From a virus: a stretch of 38,069 nucleotides of DNA. The stretch is from IMG/VR virus record IMGVR_UViG_3300046782_000916, positions 1-38,069 of that record; one strand, written 5' to 3'. Each line of letters starts with the position of its first letter. Within the stretch, counting starts at the first letter, position 1. A model generated the notes under the pieces. That model made no database searches. It worked only from the letters and a program-made list of their open reading frames with translations, and had not been told where the DNA came from. Positions 7,769 to 16,299 of the stretch are shown piece after piece. The translations under genes and the position numbers were made by a program.

Positions 7769-10700
7769 GCGCGCTCTCGCCCCGGTTCTGCCTCGCCCTG
7801 CTGTCGCGGGACCTGAGTACCGACACGCTCGCCGCGGTGGGCGCGGGCACGTTCGACTCCTCCTACACCGAGGACGGCGCCGGACCCGGAACGCCCGAGC
7901 CGCAGGAGGACGGCTCGACGTGGCGGGTCCAGATCGGCCAGGCGCAGTCGGTGGGGCTGACGGTGGGCACGGCGCGCGGCGCCTACCCCGGCCTCGACGG
8001 CGCGCAGGTGGTCTACCGCCTCGCCTCCGACAGCGCGTCCACAGACTACCGGAGCTGGGAGGACCCGATCCTGATCACGGGCTGGTCGGCGCCGACGGGC
8101 GGATGGGCCAGCAACGCCGACTGGGACCAGATCGCCGTCACCGTGATCGCCGAGACCGGCGTGATCGTGATCGTGGCGGTCGACCAGGACGAGAACGACG
8201 CGCAGACGTTCTCGTGGGACCCGCGCACCGACACCTGGACGTCGCTGTACGACTGGGACGCGGGCGCGGCCGACGGGCTCGTGCTTCCCGTGGGCCTCGC
8301 CTACGACGCCGCCCGGGCCCGGCTCCTGCTCTGGTCCGGCTACAACGCCGCGGGGGTGCGCCAGCAGACCGCCTACGAGTCGACCGACGGTGGCACGACG
8401 TGGACGATCTACGCGCGCGGGTTCGCCGAGGGCTTCACCGACGACTCGGGCACGGGCGTCGGCACCTACAGCACGACGGGCAGCTTCTTTCCGGTGCTCG
8501 GAGACGACCTCGACTGGCTCATGATCGCCAACGAGGATCTCTCCGACCTCACCCTGACGATGTCCACGCCGAACGCGGCGAACGGCGTCCACCTCGCGAG
8601 CAGCGACGCGGGCGTCACCTGGGACCTGATCACGGACCTGTCGGCGGTGGGCCCCGGGCAGCCGCTCAAGAGTCCGGCCGGGTTCGTGTACTGCAAGGTC
8701 GATCTGGCCGACTCGAACCACCTCAAGGCCGTGATCACCGCGAGCGCGCGGGCCCGGTTCTCGACGTCGGTCACGATCTCCAGCGCCCGGTCGTACTCGG
8801 GCTGTTGGGCCTGCGCGGACGCCGACGGGACGCTGTACGTCGTGGGCCGAGGCGCCTCCGGGGGCGCGACGATCGGCAAGCTGCACCTGTTCCGGTCGCT
8901 CGACGGCGGGCTGACCTGGGACGACTACGGCTGGCTCCTGTGGGACTCGGGTAGCTCGAGCCACTACCTCGACCCGCGCGCGCTCGTCGCGGCACAGGGG
9001 AAGCTGCACCTCGTCTGCACGTCGCAGGGCACCGGGACCCCGAACAGCATCCAGGTGGTCTCGCTCGGCGGCTGGTCCCAGGTCGCGCACGGGTCGGGGG
9101 CAACGAACTACGTGCGCAACCCGACGCACCGCTTCGGGTTCGGGGGCGCCGACAGCACCGCGACCAACGGCTACGCGCTCGGGTACCTGCCGTTCGCGTT
9201 GCCCGCCAACGTGGGCTGGACCGGGGTCACGACCACCGGGACGACGAGCCTCGCCGCAGCGACCCCGGCGCTGCTGCTGACGACCACCGCCGGGCAGGGT
9301 GAGACGTTCTCGGCGCAGTCGAGCAACAACGCGACCTACGCCGCCGTCGACGTCGACGTGAAGCTGGACGCCTCGGGCAACGTGACGCTCGCCACGCTCA
9401 GCACCGCGGGCGGTGGCGTCGGCTTCCAGGTCGCGATGTCGAAGGCGGGCGGCGCCGGCTGGTTCTACGTCTGCGCCGTCGACATCGGCACCGACGGGAT
9501 CCAGGTCCGGGACGCGATCACGAGCGGCACGCCGTCGATCCGGTCGACCGTCTCGATGTCGATGACGAGCCAGTTCACCCGGATCCGCGTCCATCTGACG
9601 AAGGGGACGGCGACGGTCTGGTACAGCCGCGACTACGGCGTCACCTGGACCCGGCTGTCGAACGGCGTCACGATCACCGACAACGGGACCGGCGTGGCGT
9701 CGGGCGGCGACATCCTGCTCTGGGGCAACGGGACCACCCAGGTGGGGAAATCGTACTGGCGGCTCGTGGGCTTCGCCGCGGCGGCGGACTGGCAGTACGG
9801 CGTCGACGGCATCAACGCCGTCGGGGACAGCCCCGCGACCGGCCCGCTCGGCCACGCGTTCGGCAAGGCGGTCGCTCCACCCTCGTCCGGCGGCTACCCG
9901 ATCCCCGAGGGCACGGCGTCCGGTGCCGATCTGGCGCTGCTGTCGGCGACGGGCGGCCCCACGCACACGGGCGAGGTCGTCGACCTGCCCGTCAGCCACC
10001 AGTACGGGGCCGAGAACATCGACCCGATCGTGAGCCCGAGCCCGCGTCGGACGTGGCGGTCGTTGGCCAACACCGCGGCGGCGTTCGTCTGGGACCAGGG
10101 CGCGAACGAGGAGAAGTCCTTCGGCGGCGCACTCGCGCTCGTCGTCTCGTCGACCGTCCGGCAGTGGGTGCTCCAGATCGACGACGGCGCCTCGCCCCCC
10201 GTCGGCTGGACGACGCTGGGTACCCTCGACCTCGCGGCGGGCACCGGGCTCACCTTCACCCGCACGGGCCGCACGATCGCACCGGACACCGGCACCGCCA
10301 CCCTCTCGCGCCGGTTCGCCGAGAACGAGTTCGCGGGCGGGACGTGGACCTTCGACGACGGGACCTGTTGCAAGATCGCGTCGTCGACGGGCGGCTTCTG
10401 GACGGACAGCGCCACCGTCAAGCAGGTGTCGCTCACGCTCGAGGCCGTGGCGGGCACCGAGCCCTCGTCGGGCAGCGCCGGTATCCTGTGCGCGCCCGCC
10501 GGTGTGCTGGTCGTCTACCCGTCGAGCCAGCTCCGGCGCCGGTACGTCCGGGCCCGCGCCGCGGCGTCGCAGCCCTGCGTCGGAGGCCAGTACGAGGCCG
10601 GGTGCGTCGCGGTGGGGCGGCTCGTGGCGCTGTCCGACCCCGAGTGGACGTGGTCGGCGACGACCGGGCTCGTGCGCCAGTTCGCCACCTCCAGCGATGG

Positions 10701-11073
10701 CGTCACGACCGCCACCGAGCTCGGCCCGGCGGTACGGACGCTGACCTACACCTGGGGCACGGCCCCGCTCGCGTACGCCCAGACGCTCGCGACGGCGCCC
10801 GACATGTTCAAGGGCACCGGCGGCGTCGGGATCGGCTCGGCACTCAATGCGCCTGTCGACCTCCCCGGGCTCGTGGCGCAGCTCGAGTCGGGCGCGATCC
10901 CGTGCGTCGTGATCCCGCGCGCCCCGGCGGCAGCGGCGAGCACGACCGACCCGCGGCGGTTCCTCCTCGGGCGCGTCTCCTCCGGGAGCCTGTCCGTGGG
11001 CGCGTCGAGCGGCACGGAGGGTACCAACGAGTTCGCGACGGGGCCGAGCCTGTCTGTGGTCGAGCTCAAGTGA
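7765..11073 (+). CDS. Large tail-tip protein with Asp-box (BNR) repeats
   Basis: A 1102-aa protein with GTG start coupled to the tape-measure stop. Four Asp boxes (S-x-D-x-G-x-T-W pattern) lie near residues 203-212 (STDGGTTW), 277-286 (SSDAGVTW), 375-384 (SLDGGLTW) and 619-627 (SRDYGVTW). Such boxes mark beta-propeller blades of sialidases and related carbohydrate-binding proteins. The catalytic Arg triad, Tyr and Glu of sialidases cannot be assigned by eye. The C-terminal 400 residues are strand-rich without boxes. It sits where distal tail and receptor-binding proteins are encoded, so surface-glycan recognition is the likely role. Confidence 0.7.
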   Translation: MSALSPRFCLALLSRDLSTDTLAAVGAGTFDSSYTEDGAGPGTPEPQEDGSTWRVQIGQAQSVGLTVGTARGAYPGLDGAQVVYRLASDSASTDYRSWEDPILITGWSAPTGGWASNADWDQIAVTVIAETGVIVIVAVDQDENDAQTFSWDPRTDTWTSLYDWDAGAADGLVLPVGLAYDAARARLLLWSGYNAAGVRQQTAYESTDGGTTWTIYARGFAEGFTDDSGTGVGTYSTTGSFFPVLGDDLDWLMIANEDLSDLTLTMSTPNAANGVHLASSDAGVTWDLITDLSAVGPGQPLKSPAGFVYCKVDLADSNHLKAVITASARARFSTSVTISSARSYSGCWACADADGTLYVVGRGASGGATIGKLHLFRSLDGGLTWDDYGWLLWDSGSSSHYLDPRALVAAQGKLHLVCTSQGTGTPNSIQVVSLGGWSQVAHGSGATNYVRNPTHRFGFGGADSTATNGYALGYLPFALPANVGWTGVTTTGTTSLAAATPALLLTTTAGQGETFSAQSSNNATYAAVDVDVKLDASGNVTLATLSTAGGGVGFQVAMSKAGGAGWFYVCAVDIGTDGIQVRDAITSGTPSIRSTVSMSMTSQFTRIRVHLTKGTATVWYSRDYGVTWTRLSNGVTITDNGTGVASGGDILLWGNGTTQVGKSYWRLVGFAAAADWQYGVDGINAVGDSPATGPLGHAFGKAVAPPSSGGYPIPEGTASGADLALLSATGGPTHTGEVVDLPVSHQYGAENIDPIVSPSPRRTWRSLANTAAAFVWDQGANEEKSFGGALALVVSSTVRQWVLQIDDGASPPVGWTTLGTLDLAAGTGLTFTRTGRTIAPDTGTATLSRRFAENEFAGGTWTFDDGTCCKIASSTGGFWTDSATVKQVSLTLEAVAGTEPSSGSAGILCAPAGVLVVYPSSQLRRRYVRARAAASQPCVGGQYEAGCVAVGRLVALSDPEWTWSATTGLVRQFATSSDGVTTATELGPAVRTLTYTWGTAPLAYAQTLATAPDMFKGTGGVGIGSALNAPVDLPGLVAQLESGAIPCVVIPRAPAAAASTTDPRRFLLGRVSSGSLSVGASSGTEGTNEFATGPSLSVVELK

Positions 11074-12602
11074 CCCCGGCCTACTGGCTGCTCGAGGTCA
11101 CGATCGACGGACGGGTGTTCCGCTGGTCGACGACCCGGGTCGTGGTCGAGGGGACGACCTACTTCGCCGGGCTCCAGGATCTCACCACCGAGGCGGGCGC
11201 CGATCAGGTGTCGTTCTCGGTCGTCGACCCCTCGATCGACTGGCCCGCCCTCGCGCCTCAGGCCGACGGTGGATCGGCGGTCCTCCGGCGCTGGCGGACC
11301 GACCAGGCGCTCGACCAGGCGCTCGCGGTGACGTCGGGCGAGCTGCGCGTGGGCTCGTGGGGCGCCCGTGACGACCCCTTCGCCGCTACGATCTGGCGGA
11401 CCGTCGGCACCTCGCTCGGGACCGCGGTGCCCGACACGACCGCCCGGATCGCCGACGACACCTGGCCCGACACCGATCCGGACTCCGTGATCGGCGACGA
11501 AGGGCGCAGCTACCCGGTGATCCTCGGCTACCCGGGCCGGATCGACGAGTCGACGCTGGTGCCCGTAGTGCCGCTGCCGTTGGCGCAGTGGAACACGAGT
11601 GCCACGCTCACGATCGCGATCGTCGCCGAGGACGGGGCGCAGGCGATCACCTCGATCGCCGTCTACAACGCCGCGACGCTCGCGACGACCACCGAGACCG
11701 CGTCGGCGGGCACCGACCAGCTCGGGCACGATCTCCGGTACTGCGGGTTCCAGGCGGACAGCGCCGCATGGCCGCTCACCGCCGATCAGCCGCGCGAGCT
11801 GTACGCGGCGTACTCGGTCGCCGGTGGCGGGGGGCCGCGGACCGCCTACGACGTGCTCGTGTACGGGCTGCGTCGGTGGGCCCGCGACTCGGCGGACTGG
11901 GCGCGGCTGCCCGAGTCGAAGGCCGGGCTCGAGCGGTTCCTCGTCGACACCTGGATCGACGACCCGCAGTCGGACTGGTGGGCCTGGTACGAGTCCGCGC
12001 TGCTGCCGTTCGTGCCCTTCCAGATCCGCACCTCGGACCGGGGCCGGTACCTCGTCGAGCAGCGCTACGCGAGCGACCCGCGCCGTCGGGTGCGGTCGAT
12101 CGACGCCGACCGGGGCGAGGCGGCGATCACGAGTGCTATCCAGCTCTCGGACACCGGCCCGTACAACGAGTTCACGGCGAACTACCGCCCCGATCGCGAG
12201 GGAGACTGGCTCGGGCGGATCCTGCTCACCGGGCGCTCGGGCGTCGTCTCGGCGCGCGCGCTGGGCGCCGACGTCTCGGCGCTCGTCACCACCGCCGACC
12301 GCTCGGCCCTCTGCTCGCGGTCGGAGGCGCGGTACGGCGCACGACCGGCCCCGTCGGTGGACCTGGATTGGTGCTGGGACGAGGGCACGGCCCGCGCGGT
12401 GCTGGCGTGGATGGCCGAGCGGGACGCGCTGCCGGCCCGGATCGCCACCTACCTCGTCCTCGACGGCGACACGCTGCGCGAGGGGGACGAGGTGCTCCTG
12501 ACGGACACGCCGCGGGGGCTTGTCGACTCCCCCGCGATCGTCACCACTCCGCCGACACTGACGGCGACGGGCACAGCGATCGACTTCCGGATCCCGGCAT
12601 GA
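11070..12602 (+). CDS. Tail hub / baseplate-like minor tail protein
   Basis: A 510-aa protein with GTG start overlapping the previous stop. It starts with beta strands (ITIDGRVFRW-like pattern) and contains repeated strand-turn units. Residues 245-330 are Trp-rich and helical. The end is a C-terminal strand region with GDEVLLTDTP and a closing DFRIPA. The overall shape and place after the tape measure resemble gp27/Tal-type hub proteins that close the tail tube. No peptidase or lysozyme motif is visible. The assignment is by synteny. Confidence 0.52.
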   Translation: MTPAYWLLEVTIDGRVFRWSTTRVVVEGTTYFAGLQDLTTEAGADQVSFSVVDPSIDWPALAPQADGGSAVLRRWRTDQALDQALAVTSGELRVGSWGARDDPFAATIWRTVGTSLGTAVPDTTARIADDTWPDTDPDSVIGDEGRSYPVILGYPGRIDESTLVPVVPLPLAQWNTSATLTIAIVAEDGAQAITSIAVYNAATLATTTETASAGTDQLGHDLRYCGFQADSAAWPLTADQPRELYAAYSVAGGGGPRTAYDVLVYGLRRWARDSADWARLPESKAGLERFLVDTWIDDPQSDWWAWYESALLPFVPFQIRTSDRGRYLVEQRYASDPRRRVRSIDADRGEAAITSAIQLSDTGPYNEFTANYRPDREGDWLGRILLTGRSGVVSARALGADVSALVTTADRSALCSRSEARYGARPAPSVDLDWCWDEGTARAVLAWMAERDALPARIATYLVLDGDTLREGDEVLLTDTPRGLVDSPAIVTTPPTLTATGTAIDFRIPA

Positions 12603-12604
12603 CG

Positions 12605-12865
12605 TCACGCAGCCCCGGGACACGTCTCCTTGACGACCTCCTGCTCCTTCTCGGCGCAGGCCGTGGGACTGCTGCACGGCCCCGAGCGGATGTCGAACTC
12701 CTTCCCGTTCCAGCCCGCTGCGAAGGTGTACTGCACGAGCCCGTTTGGGATCGTCTCCCAGCACTCCCAGATCGAGCACCCATTACCGACCTCGACGGGG
12801 ATGCAGCCCGAGTCGGCTGGGACGCCTTGTTCTGGCTTGCACGCGACCAGCACCAACACCAGCAT
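12605..12865 (-). CDS. Small Cys-rich lipoprotein encoded antisense inside the tail operon
   Basis: An 86-aa protein with ATG start behind GGAGGT. Residues 2-8 are purely hydrophobic and end in the lipobox LVAC with Cys9 as lipidation site. The signal is very short and lacks a basic residue; a longer in-frame start 20 codons upstream would add Arg/Lys. The mature part has six Cys (21, 30, 35, 64, 70, 82), suggesting three disulfides in an extracytoplasmic protein. It is the only minus-strand gene within the tail block and looks like a moron gene. Membrane-anchored phage lipoproteins often block superinfection, but nothing here proves that role. Confidence 0.72.
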   Translation of the reverse strand: MLVLVLVACKPEQGVPADSGCIPVEVGNGCSIWECWETIPNGLVQYTFAAGWNGKEFDIRSGPCSSPTACAEKEQEVVKETCPGAA

Positions 12866-12920
12866 GCGACCTCCGTCGAGAGGTTCGCTCAGACCGCCCT
12901 TTCTATTCCAGAGGTGACCC

Positions 12921-13436
12921 ATGGCGCGTGAGGCGAGCGGAACGCTCAAGATCGAGGCGCTGTTCGAGGAGCGCCTCACGGGGCGCGGGGTGGGCAACGA
13001 CACCGCCCGGATGCCCCACAACCTGACGATCGTCGATGCCTTGACCACCACCGGGACCGCATCGGGGCAGATCGACCGCGTCTACTCCGTCAAGGACGGC
13101 TCGGTCGACGGCACCGGCACCACGATCGATCTGGTCGGCACCTCGATCACCGACGCGCTCGACACCGGGCTGACGTGCAACTTCACCAAGATCAAGGTCT
13201 TGGTGATCACGAACACCCACGCCACGAACAACCTCCTCATCGGCGGTTCGACGCACGTGCTGCCGATCCTGTCGGGTGGCACCGACCACCTGGTGCTGGC
13301 GCCCGGTGAAACGTTCGCGTGGGACTTCGGGGCGGGCGGGCGCACGCTGACGAACTCGAGCACCGACGAGCTCAAGCTGGCGAGCAGCGGCAGCGCCACC
13401 ACCTACTCCGTCGTGATCGCCGGCACGAGCGCCTGA
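12921..13436 (+). CDS. Tail protein, probable fibre-base or tip component
   Basis: A 171-aa protein with ATG start behind GAGGTGACCC. After an N-terminal helix of about 20 residues it is nearly all beta strands with Thr/Ser/Gly turns and no hydrophobic segment. It lies between the hub gene and the Gly-rich fibre. No family is recognised. The strand content and place suggest a small virion protein at the tail tip. Expression may resume here with its own ribosome site because the lipoprotein gene breaks the chain of overlaps. Confidence 0.55.
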   Translation: MAREASGTLKIEALFEERLTGRGVGNDTARMPHNLTIVDALTTTGTASGQIDRVYSVKDGSVDGTGTTIDLVGTSITDALDTGLTCNFTKIKVLVITNTHATNNLLIGGSTHVLPILSGGTDHLVLAPGETFAWDFGAGGRTLTNSSTDELKLASSGSATTYSVVIAGTSA

Positions 13437-13437
13437 C

Positions 13438-15099
13438 GTGCCCAACCGTGCCGCCGCGTCCGGGCCCTGGCTCACCGACGTCGACCCGACGTCGGGCGAG
13501 GACCGGACCGCGGGCTACACGACGGGCGACACGTGGGTCAACACCGCCACGCCCTCGATCTGGGAGCTGGTCGACCACACGACGGGCGACTGGCGGCAGG
13601 TGTACCCGGGCGGCGGCGGCTCCGGCACCCCGGCCAGCACCGTCGTCGACGAGCGGACGCTCAACCACGCCGCGTCCGCCGTCGGCGTGTCGACGGACTA
13701 TGCGCGGGCCGACCACACCCACGGGGCGCCCGCGATGCCGTCGGCCTCCGACGTGGGCGCGGTCCCCACGACCCGCACGCTGACCGGCACCGCGCCGATC
13801 ACGGTCGACGGGGACAACAGCCCGCACGATCTGAGCGCCGACCGGACGATCGCGGTCGCGACGGCGACGACGGGAGCGCTCGGCGTCGTGATCCTCGCGA
13901 CGCCGAGCGCAGACACCACGGCCGGCCACGTGGTGCAGGCCAGCGACGCGCGGCTGTCCGACTCCCGGGCTCCGAGCGGCTCGGCGGGCGGCGACCTCAC
14001 CGGCACCTACCCGAACCCGACGATCGCGTCGCATGCCGTCACCGGCGCGAAGTTCCGCCAGAGCGCCGGCTACTCGCTGGTCGGCGTCACGGGCAGCTCG
14101 ACGGCGGACGTCGCCGACATCACGGCCGCGGCCGACAACACGATCGCCGGACGCAAGGGCACGGTCGGGTTCTACACCATGGCCGCCTGGCTCGCTGTTC
14201 TGCTGACCGTCGCCGGCGACATGATCACGTTCGACGGCACGAACGTGATCCAGTCCGCAATGGTCAACCCCGGATTCGGCAACGGCGCGGACGGGAACGT
14301 GACGTACTCGGCGAACACGACGCTGGCCGCCAATGTCAACGCCGGAAATATCACGGTCAACTCGGCCGTCCGCGTCACGGCCGCGGGGTTCCTGATCCGG
14401 GCGACGGGTACGTTGACGCTCACGGATAATACGAGCTTCATCTCGAACAACGGCGGCGCGGCTTCGGGCGCCACCGGTGGGACGCAGGGCGCGACCGCCA
14501 CCCTCGGAGGCGGATCGGTCGGCGGGAACGGCAAGTCGATCGCCGCCGCTGGCGACGCGTCGGGGAGCCGGACCAACTCGTGGCCGTTTTCGACCTCGGC
14601 CACGAACACCGGCAAGGGGGGCGACGGGGGCAGCGACGGCGCGGGCCACGCGGGGGGTGCGGGGACGACCCCGGGCGCGGTCTCCGCGAACTCCAAGAGC
14701 TTCGGGTTCGCCTCCTACGACTTCGGGAGTACGGGCGGCGCCGGCGCGCTCACGAACCTCACCGGCGGCTCGGGCGGTGGCGGCGGGGGCAGTCCCGGCT
14801 CCGGCTCGACGTCGGGCGGCGGCGGTGGAGGCGGCGGGGTGCTGATCGTGTGGGCGTATATCGTGACCGGCTCCGGCCTCATCGAGGCGAACGGTGGCAC
14901 GGGCGCCGACGCGACGGGGACCAACGCGGGCGGCGGTGGTGGTGGGGGTGGAGGCGCCTCGATCCTGGTGACGCACCTGATCCAGGGGTCTGCGCCCACC
15001 GTGAGGGCGTCGGGCGGCACCCACGGCGGCAAGGTCGGAACCGGTAGTGTCGGCAGCGACGGCGCAGCCGGCTACGCTGAAACCCGGTTGATCGCATGA
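13438..15099 (+). CDS. Tail fibre with glycine-rich receptor-binding domain
   Basis: A 553-aa protein with GTG start one base after the preceding stop. The N-terminus carries fibre-type phrases: ADHTHG near residue 97 and GDLTGTYPNP near residue 184, both common in phage tail fibres and collars. From about residue 335 it is extremely Gly-rich, with runs of six to nine Gly broken by short hydrophobic strands such as VLIVWAYIVTG and ASILVTHLI. This alternation resembles polyglycine-II sandwich adhesins of the S16 gp38 kind, where Gly runs build the core and loops bind receptor. I infer the host-recognition fibre. Confidence 0.72.
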   Translation: MPNRAAASGPWLTDVDPTSGEDRTAGYTTGDTWVNTATPSIWELVDHTTGDWRQVYPGGGGSGTPASTVVDERTLNHAASAVGVSTDYARADHTHGAPAMPSASDVGAVPTTRTLTGTAPITVDGDNSPHDLSADRTIAVATATTGALGVVILATPSADTTAGHVVQASDARLSDSRAPSGSAGGDLTGTYPNPTIASHAVTGAKFRQSAGYSLVGVTGSSTADVADITAAADNTIAGRKGTVGFYTMAAWLAVLLTVAGDMITFDGTNVIQSAMVNPGFGNGADGNVTYSANTTLAANVNAGNITVNSAVRVTAAGFLIRATGTLTLTDNTSFISNNGGAASGATGGTQGATATLGGGSVGGNGKSIAAAGDASGSRTNSWPFSTSATNTGKGGDGGSDGAGHAGGAGTTPGAVSANSKSFGFASYDFGSTGGAGALTNLTGGSGGGGGGSPGSGSTSGGGGGGGGVLIVWAYIVTGSGLIEANGGTGADATGTNAGGGGGGGGGASILVTHLIQGSAPTVRASGGTHGGKVGTGSVGSDGAAGYAETRLIA

Positions 15100-15455
15100 G
15101 CGAGAGGCAGGCCAAGGCCGAGATCCGGACGCTGCGGGAGCAGGTGCGGGCGCTGTCCCCCGTCGAGCCCGCGGGAGAGGGGGAGATCGTCTACCTGCTG
15201 ATCCCGCATCCGGCGCCCCACGACGACGCCGAGATCTGCCGGCTCTCGGTGGCACTGGGCTGCAACGCGGTGATCAGCGGGACCGCGGCGCACACCTACC
15301 ATGCGCAGGCGCTCGTCGCGGGGCTGGACCTCAGCCGGCCCGTGATCTGGCGTCACCGGCGAGCGCCCGAGTCGCCGCGGGCGCTCGACCCCGCCGAACT
15401 GCTCGCCCGGATCGAGGAGCTCGAGCGGCAGATCCGCGCCTACCCCAAGCTCTGA
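15096..15455 (+). CDS. Small protein after the tail fibre, possible fibre chaperone
   Basis: A 119-aa protein whose ATG overlaps the fibre stop (ATGA). A short coiled-coil segment lies at residues 1-22 and another at 100-117 (LARIEELERQI). Between them is an alpha/beta stretch with GCNAVISGTAAHTYHAQAL. I do not recognise the family. Coupling to the fibre gene is the usual place for a fibre assembly chaperone, but this is inference only. Confidence 0.55.
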   Translation: MSERQAKAEIRTLREQVRALSPVEPAGEGEIVYLLIPHPAPHDDAEICRLSVALGCNAVISGTAAHTYHAQALVAGLDLSRPVIWRHRRAPESPRALDPAELLARIEELERQIRAYPKL

Positions 15456-15468
15456 CCCAGGAGATCCC

Positions 15469-15819
15469 GTGCCCAGTCGTCCCGTGTCCTACGACTACAG
15501 CGAGGCCACCGACTACAGCGCCAAGTCGACACTGACCTTCGTATACGGCACCACGCCGACCTACCAGATCGACGGACAGGCCGTCACCGTCGTGACCGAC
15601 CTCGGTGGCGCCGGTGGGCTCCGCGCGACGTTGCAGGAGTTCATCGCCGACGACGCGGATGGCCAGACCGACGTCACGGACCTGCAGAAGCGCACCCAGG
15701 GCGGGATCGTCGTGACTCGATCCTCCGACCTCTCGACGGTCGTGATCGGCCCTCGACCCGGCGTCCCGTGGGTGCGCGCCGTCGCGCTGCACGACCTGCT
15801 CGTAGCCCTCGGCTACTGA
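15469..15819 (+). CDS. Small structural-module protein of unknown function
   Basis: A 116-aa protein with GTG start behind CAGGAGATCCC. It is strand-rich at the N-terminus (YQIDGQAVTVVTDLGG) and ends in a short helix. It is the last gene of the late rightward block before the reverse-strand pair. No domain is recognised. Composition is like its upstream neighbours, so I keep it as a minor tail or accessory protein. Confidence 0.5.
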   Translation: MPSRPVSYDYSEATDYSAKSTLTFVYGTTPTYQIDGQAVTVVTDLGGAGGLRATLQEFIADDADGQTDVTDLQKRTQGGIVVTRSSDLSTVVIGPRPGVPWVRAVALHDLLVALGY

Positions 15820-15826
15820 CGCGCCG

Positions 15827-15925
15827 TCACGGGGTGAGGCACCGGTAGACGACGTACAGCGCGACCAGCACGACGAGTCACCCCACGACCACGATCGAGA
15901 GGTGCTCTCGTCGCTCGTCGCTCAC
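15827..15925 (-). pseudogene. Small single-pass membrane ORF interrupted by an in-frame TGA
   Basis: A GTG at 15925 overlaps the stop of the upstream gene by four bases, as real genes do here. Codons 1-15 read MSDERREHLSIVVVG, codon 16 is TGA (15878-15880), and codons 17-32 continue LVVLVALYVVYRCLTP before a second TGA. The two halves together make one clean transmembrane helix after a charged N-terminus; TGG in place of TGA would restore it. It may be a recent nonsense change, a population variant or readthrough. Elsewhere TGA is the normal stop codon here, so wholesale recoding is unlikely. Confidence 0.45.
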
Positions 15926-16212
15926 GGGCGCTCCGGACCGTACGTCCCCACGACGTACCCGTCGAGGCGGTCGAACAGCGGCGCCTCGGTGGGCTCCCCG
16001 AGGGCGCAGGCGCAGGTGCCCTGCTCGACGTCGACGACCCCGCGGCCTCCCTGGCCCGGGTGCTCGACCTCGACTGAGGCGCAGTGGTCTGCACAGGCCA
16101 ACTGCACCGCCGCGCCGTACCCGGTGGCCTGTCGCCAGAGCCAGTAGGGCACCGTCGAAGCAACCGTTAGAATCAGGAAGATCCGGACCACAGGCATCGG
16201 GTGTCGATCCAT
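15922..16212 (-). CDS. Secreted or membrane-anchored Cys-containing protein
   Basis: A 96-aa protein from the ATG at 16212; a GTG at 16236 and an ATG at 16197 are alternatives, none with a strong ribosome site. Residues 10-26 form a hydrophobic signal or anchor (IFLILTVASTVPYWLW), followed by an extracytoplasmic part with four Cys in two pairs (CADHC and CAC). Codon third positions are GC-rich, supporting coding on this strand. It overlaps the interrupted membrane ORF by four bases. The two form a reverse cassette between tail and lysis genes; a host-surface or exclusion role is possible but unproven. Confidence 0.55.
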   Translation of the reverse strand: MDRHPMPVVRIFLILTVASTVPYWLWRQATGYGAAVQLACADHCASVEVEHPGQGGRGVVDVEQGTCACALGEPTEAPLFDRLDGYVVGTYGPERP

Positions 16213-16236
16213 CGACCAATCTGCTAACCGATCCAC

Positions 16237-16299
16237 TGCCGGATCCGCACTAACGATATATCGACAGTTCGGCTATTATATCGACCAGCGGAGGTCAGC
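16237..16299. promoter_or_regulatory. AT-rich divergent promoter region with TATATCGAC repeats
   Basis: A short AT-rich island in a GC-rich genome. TATATCGAC occurs at 16257-16265 and 16277-16285, starts 20 bp apart (about two helical turns). The minus strand reads TATAAT at 16275-16280 and the plus strand reads TATTAT at 16274-16279, so -10 boxes for both directions overlap. No good -35 is seen on either strand, which suggests an activator. It serves the reverse pair (15827-16212) and the Tad2/lysis operon (16300 onward). Confidence 0.5.

Noticed and set aside
7684-9999. 771-codon minus-strand ORF opposite the Asp-box tail protein
   Set aside because: A GC-rich shadow: strongly Arg/Gly/Asp biased, no domain, and the plus frame has clear Asp boxes.
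12599-12931. Plus-strand 110-codon ORF coupled to the hub gene by ATGA
   Set aside because: It is antisense to the lipoprotein gene. Its third codon positions are much less GC-rich than genes around it and its product looks random, whereas the minus-strand reading has a lipobox, ordered Cys and typical codon use. The ATGA overlap alone is not enough.
15902-16147. Plus-strand 81-codon ORF in the gap between tail and lysis genes
   Set aside because: Opposite strand encodes a signal/anchor protein with better codon statistics and a 4-bp overlap to the next ORF.
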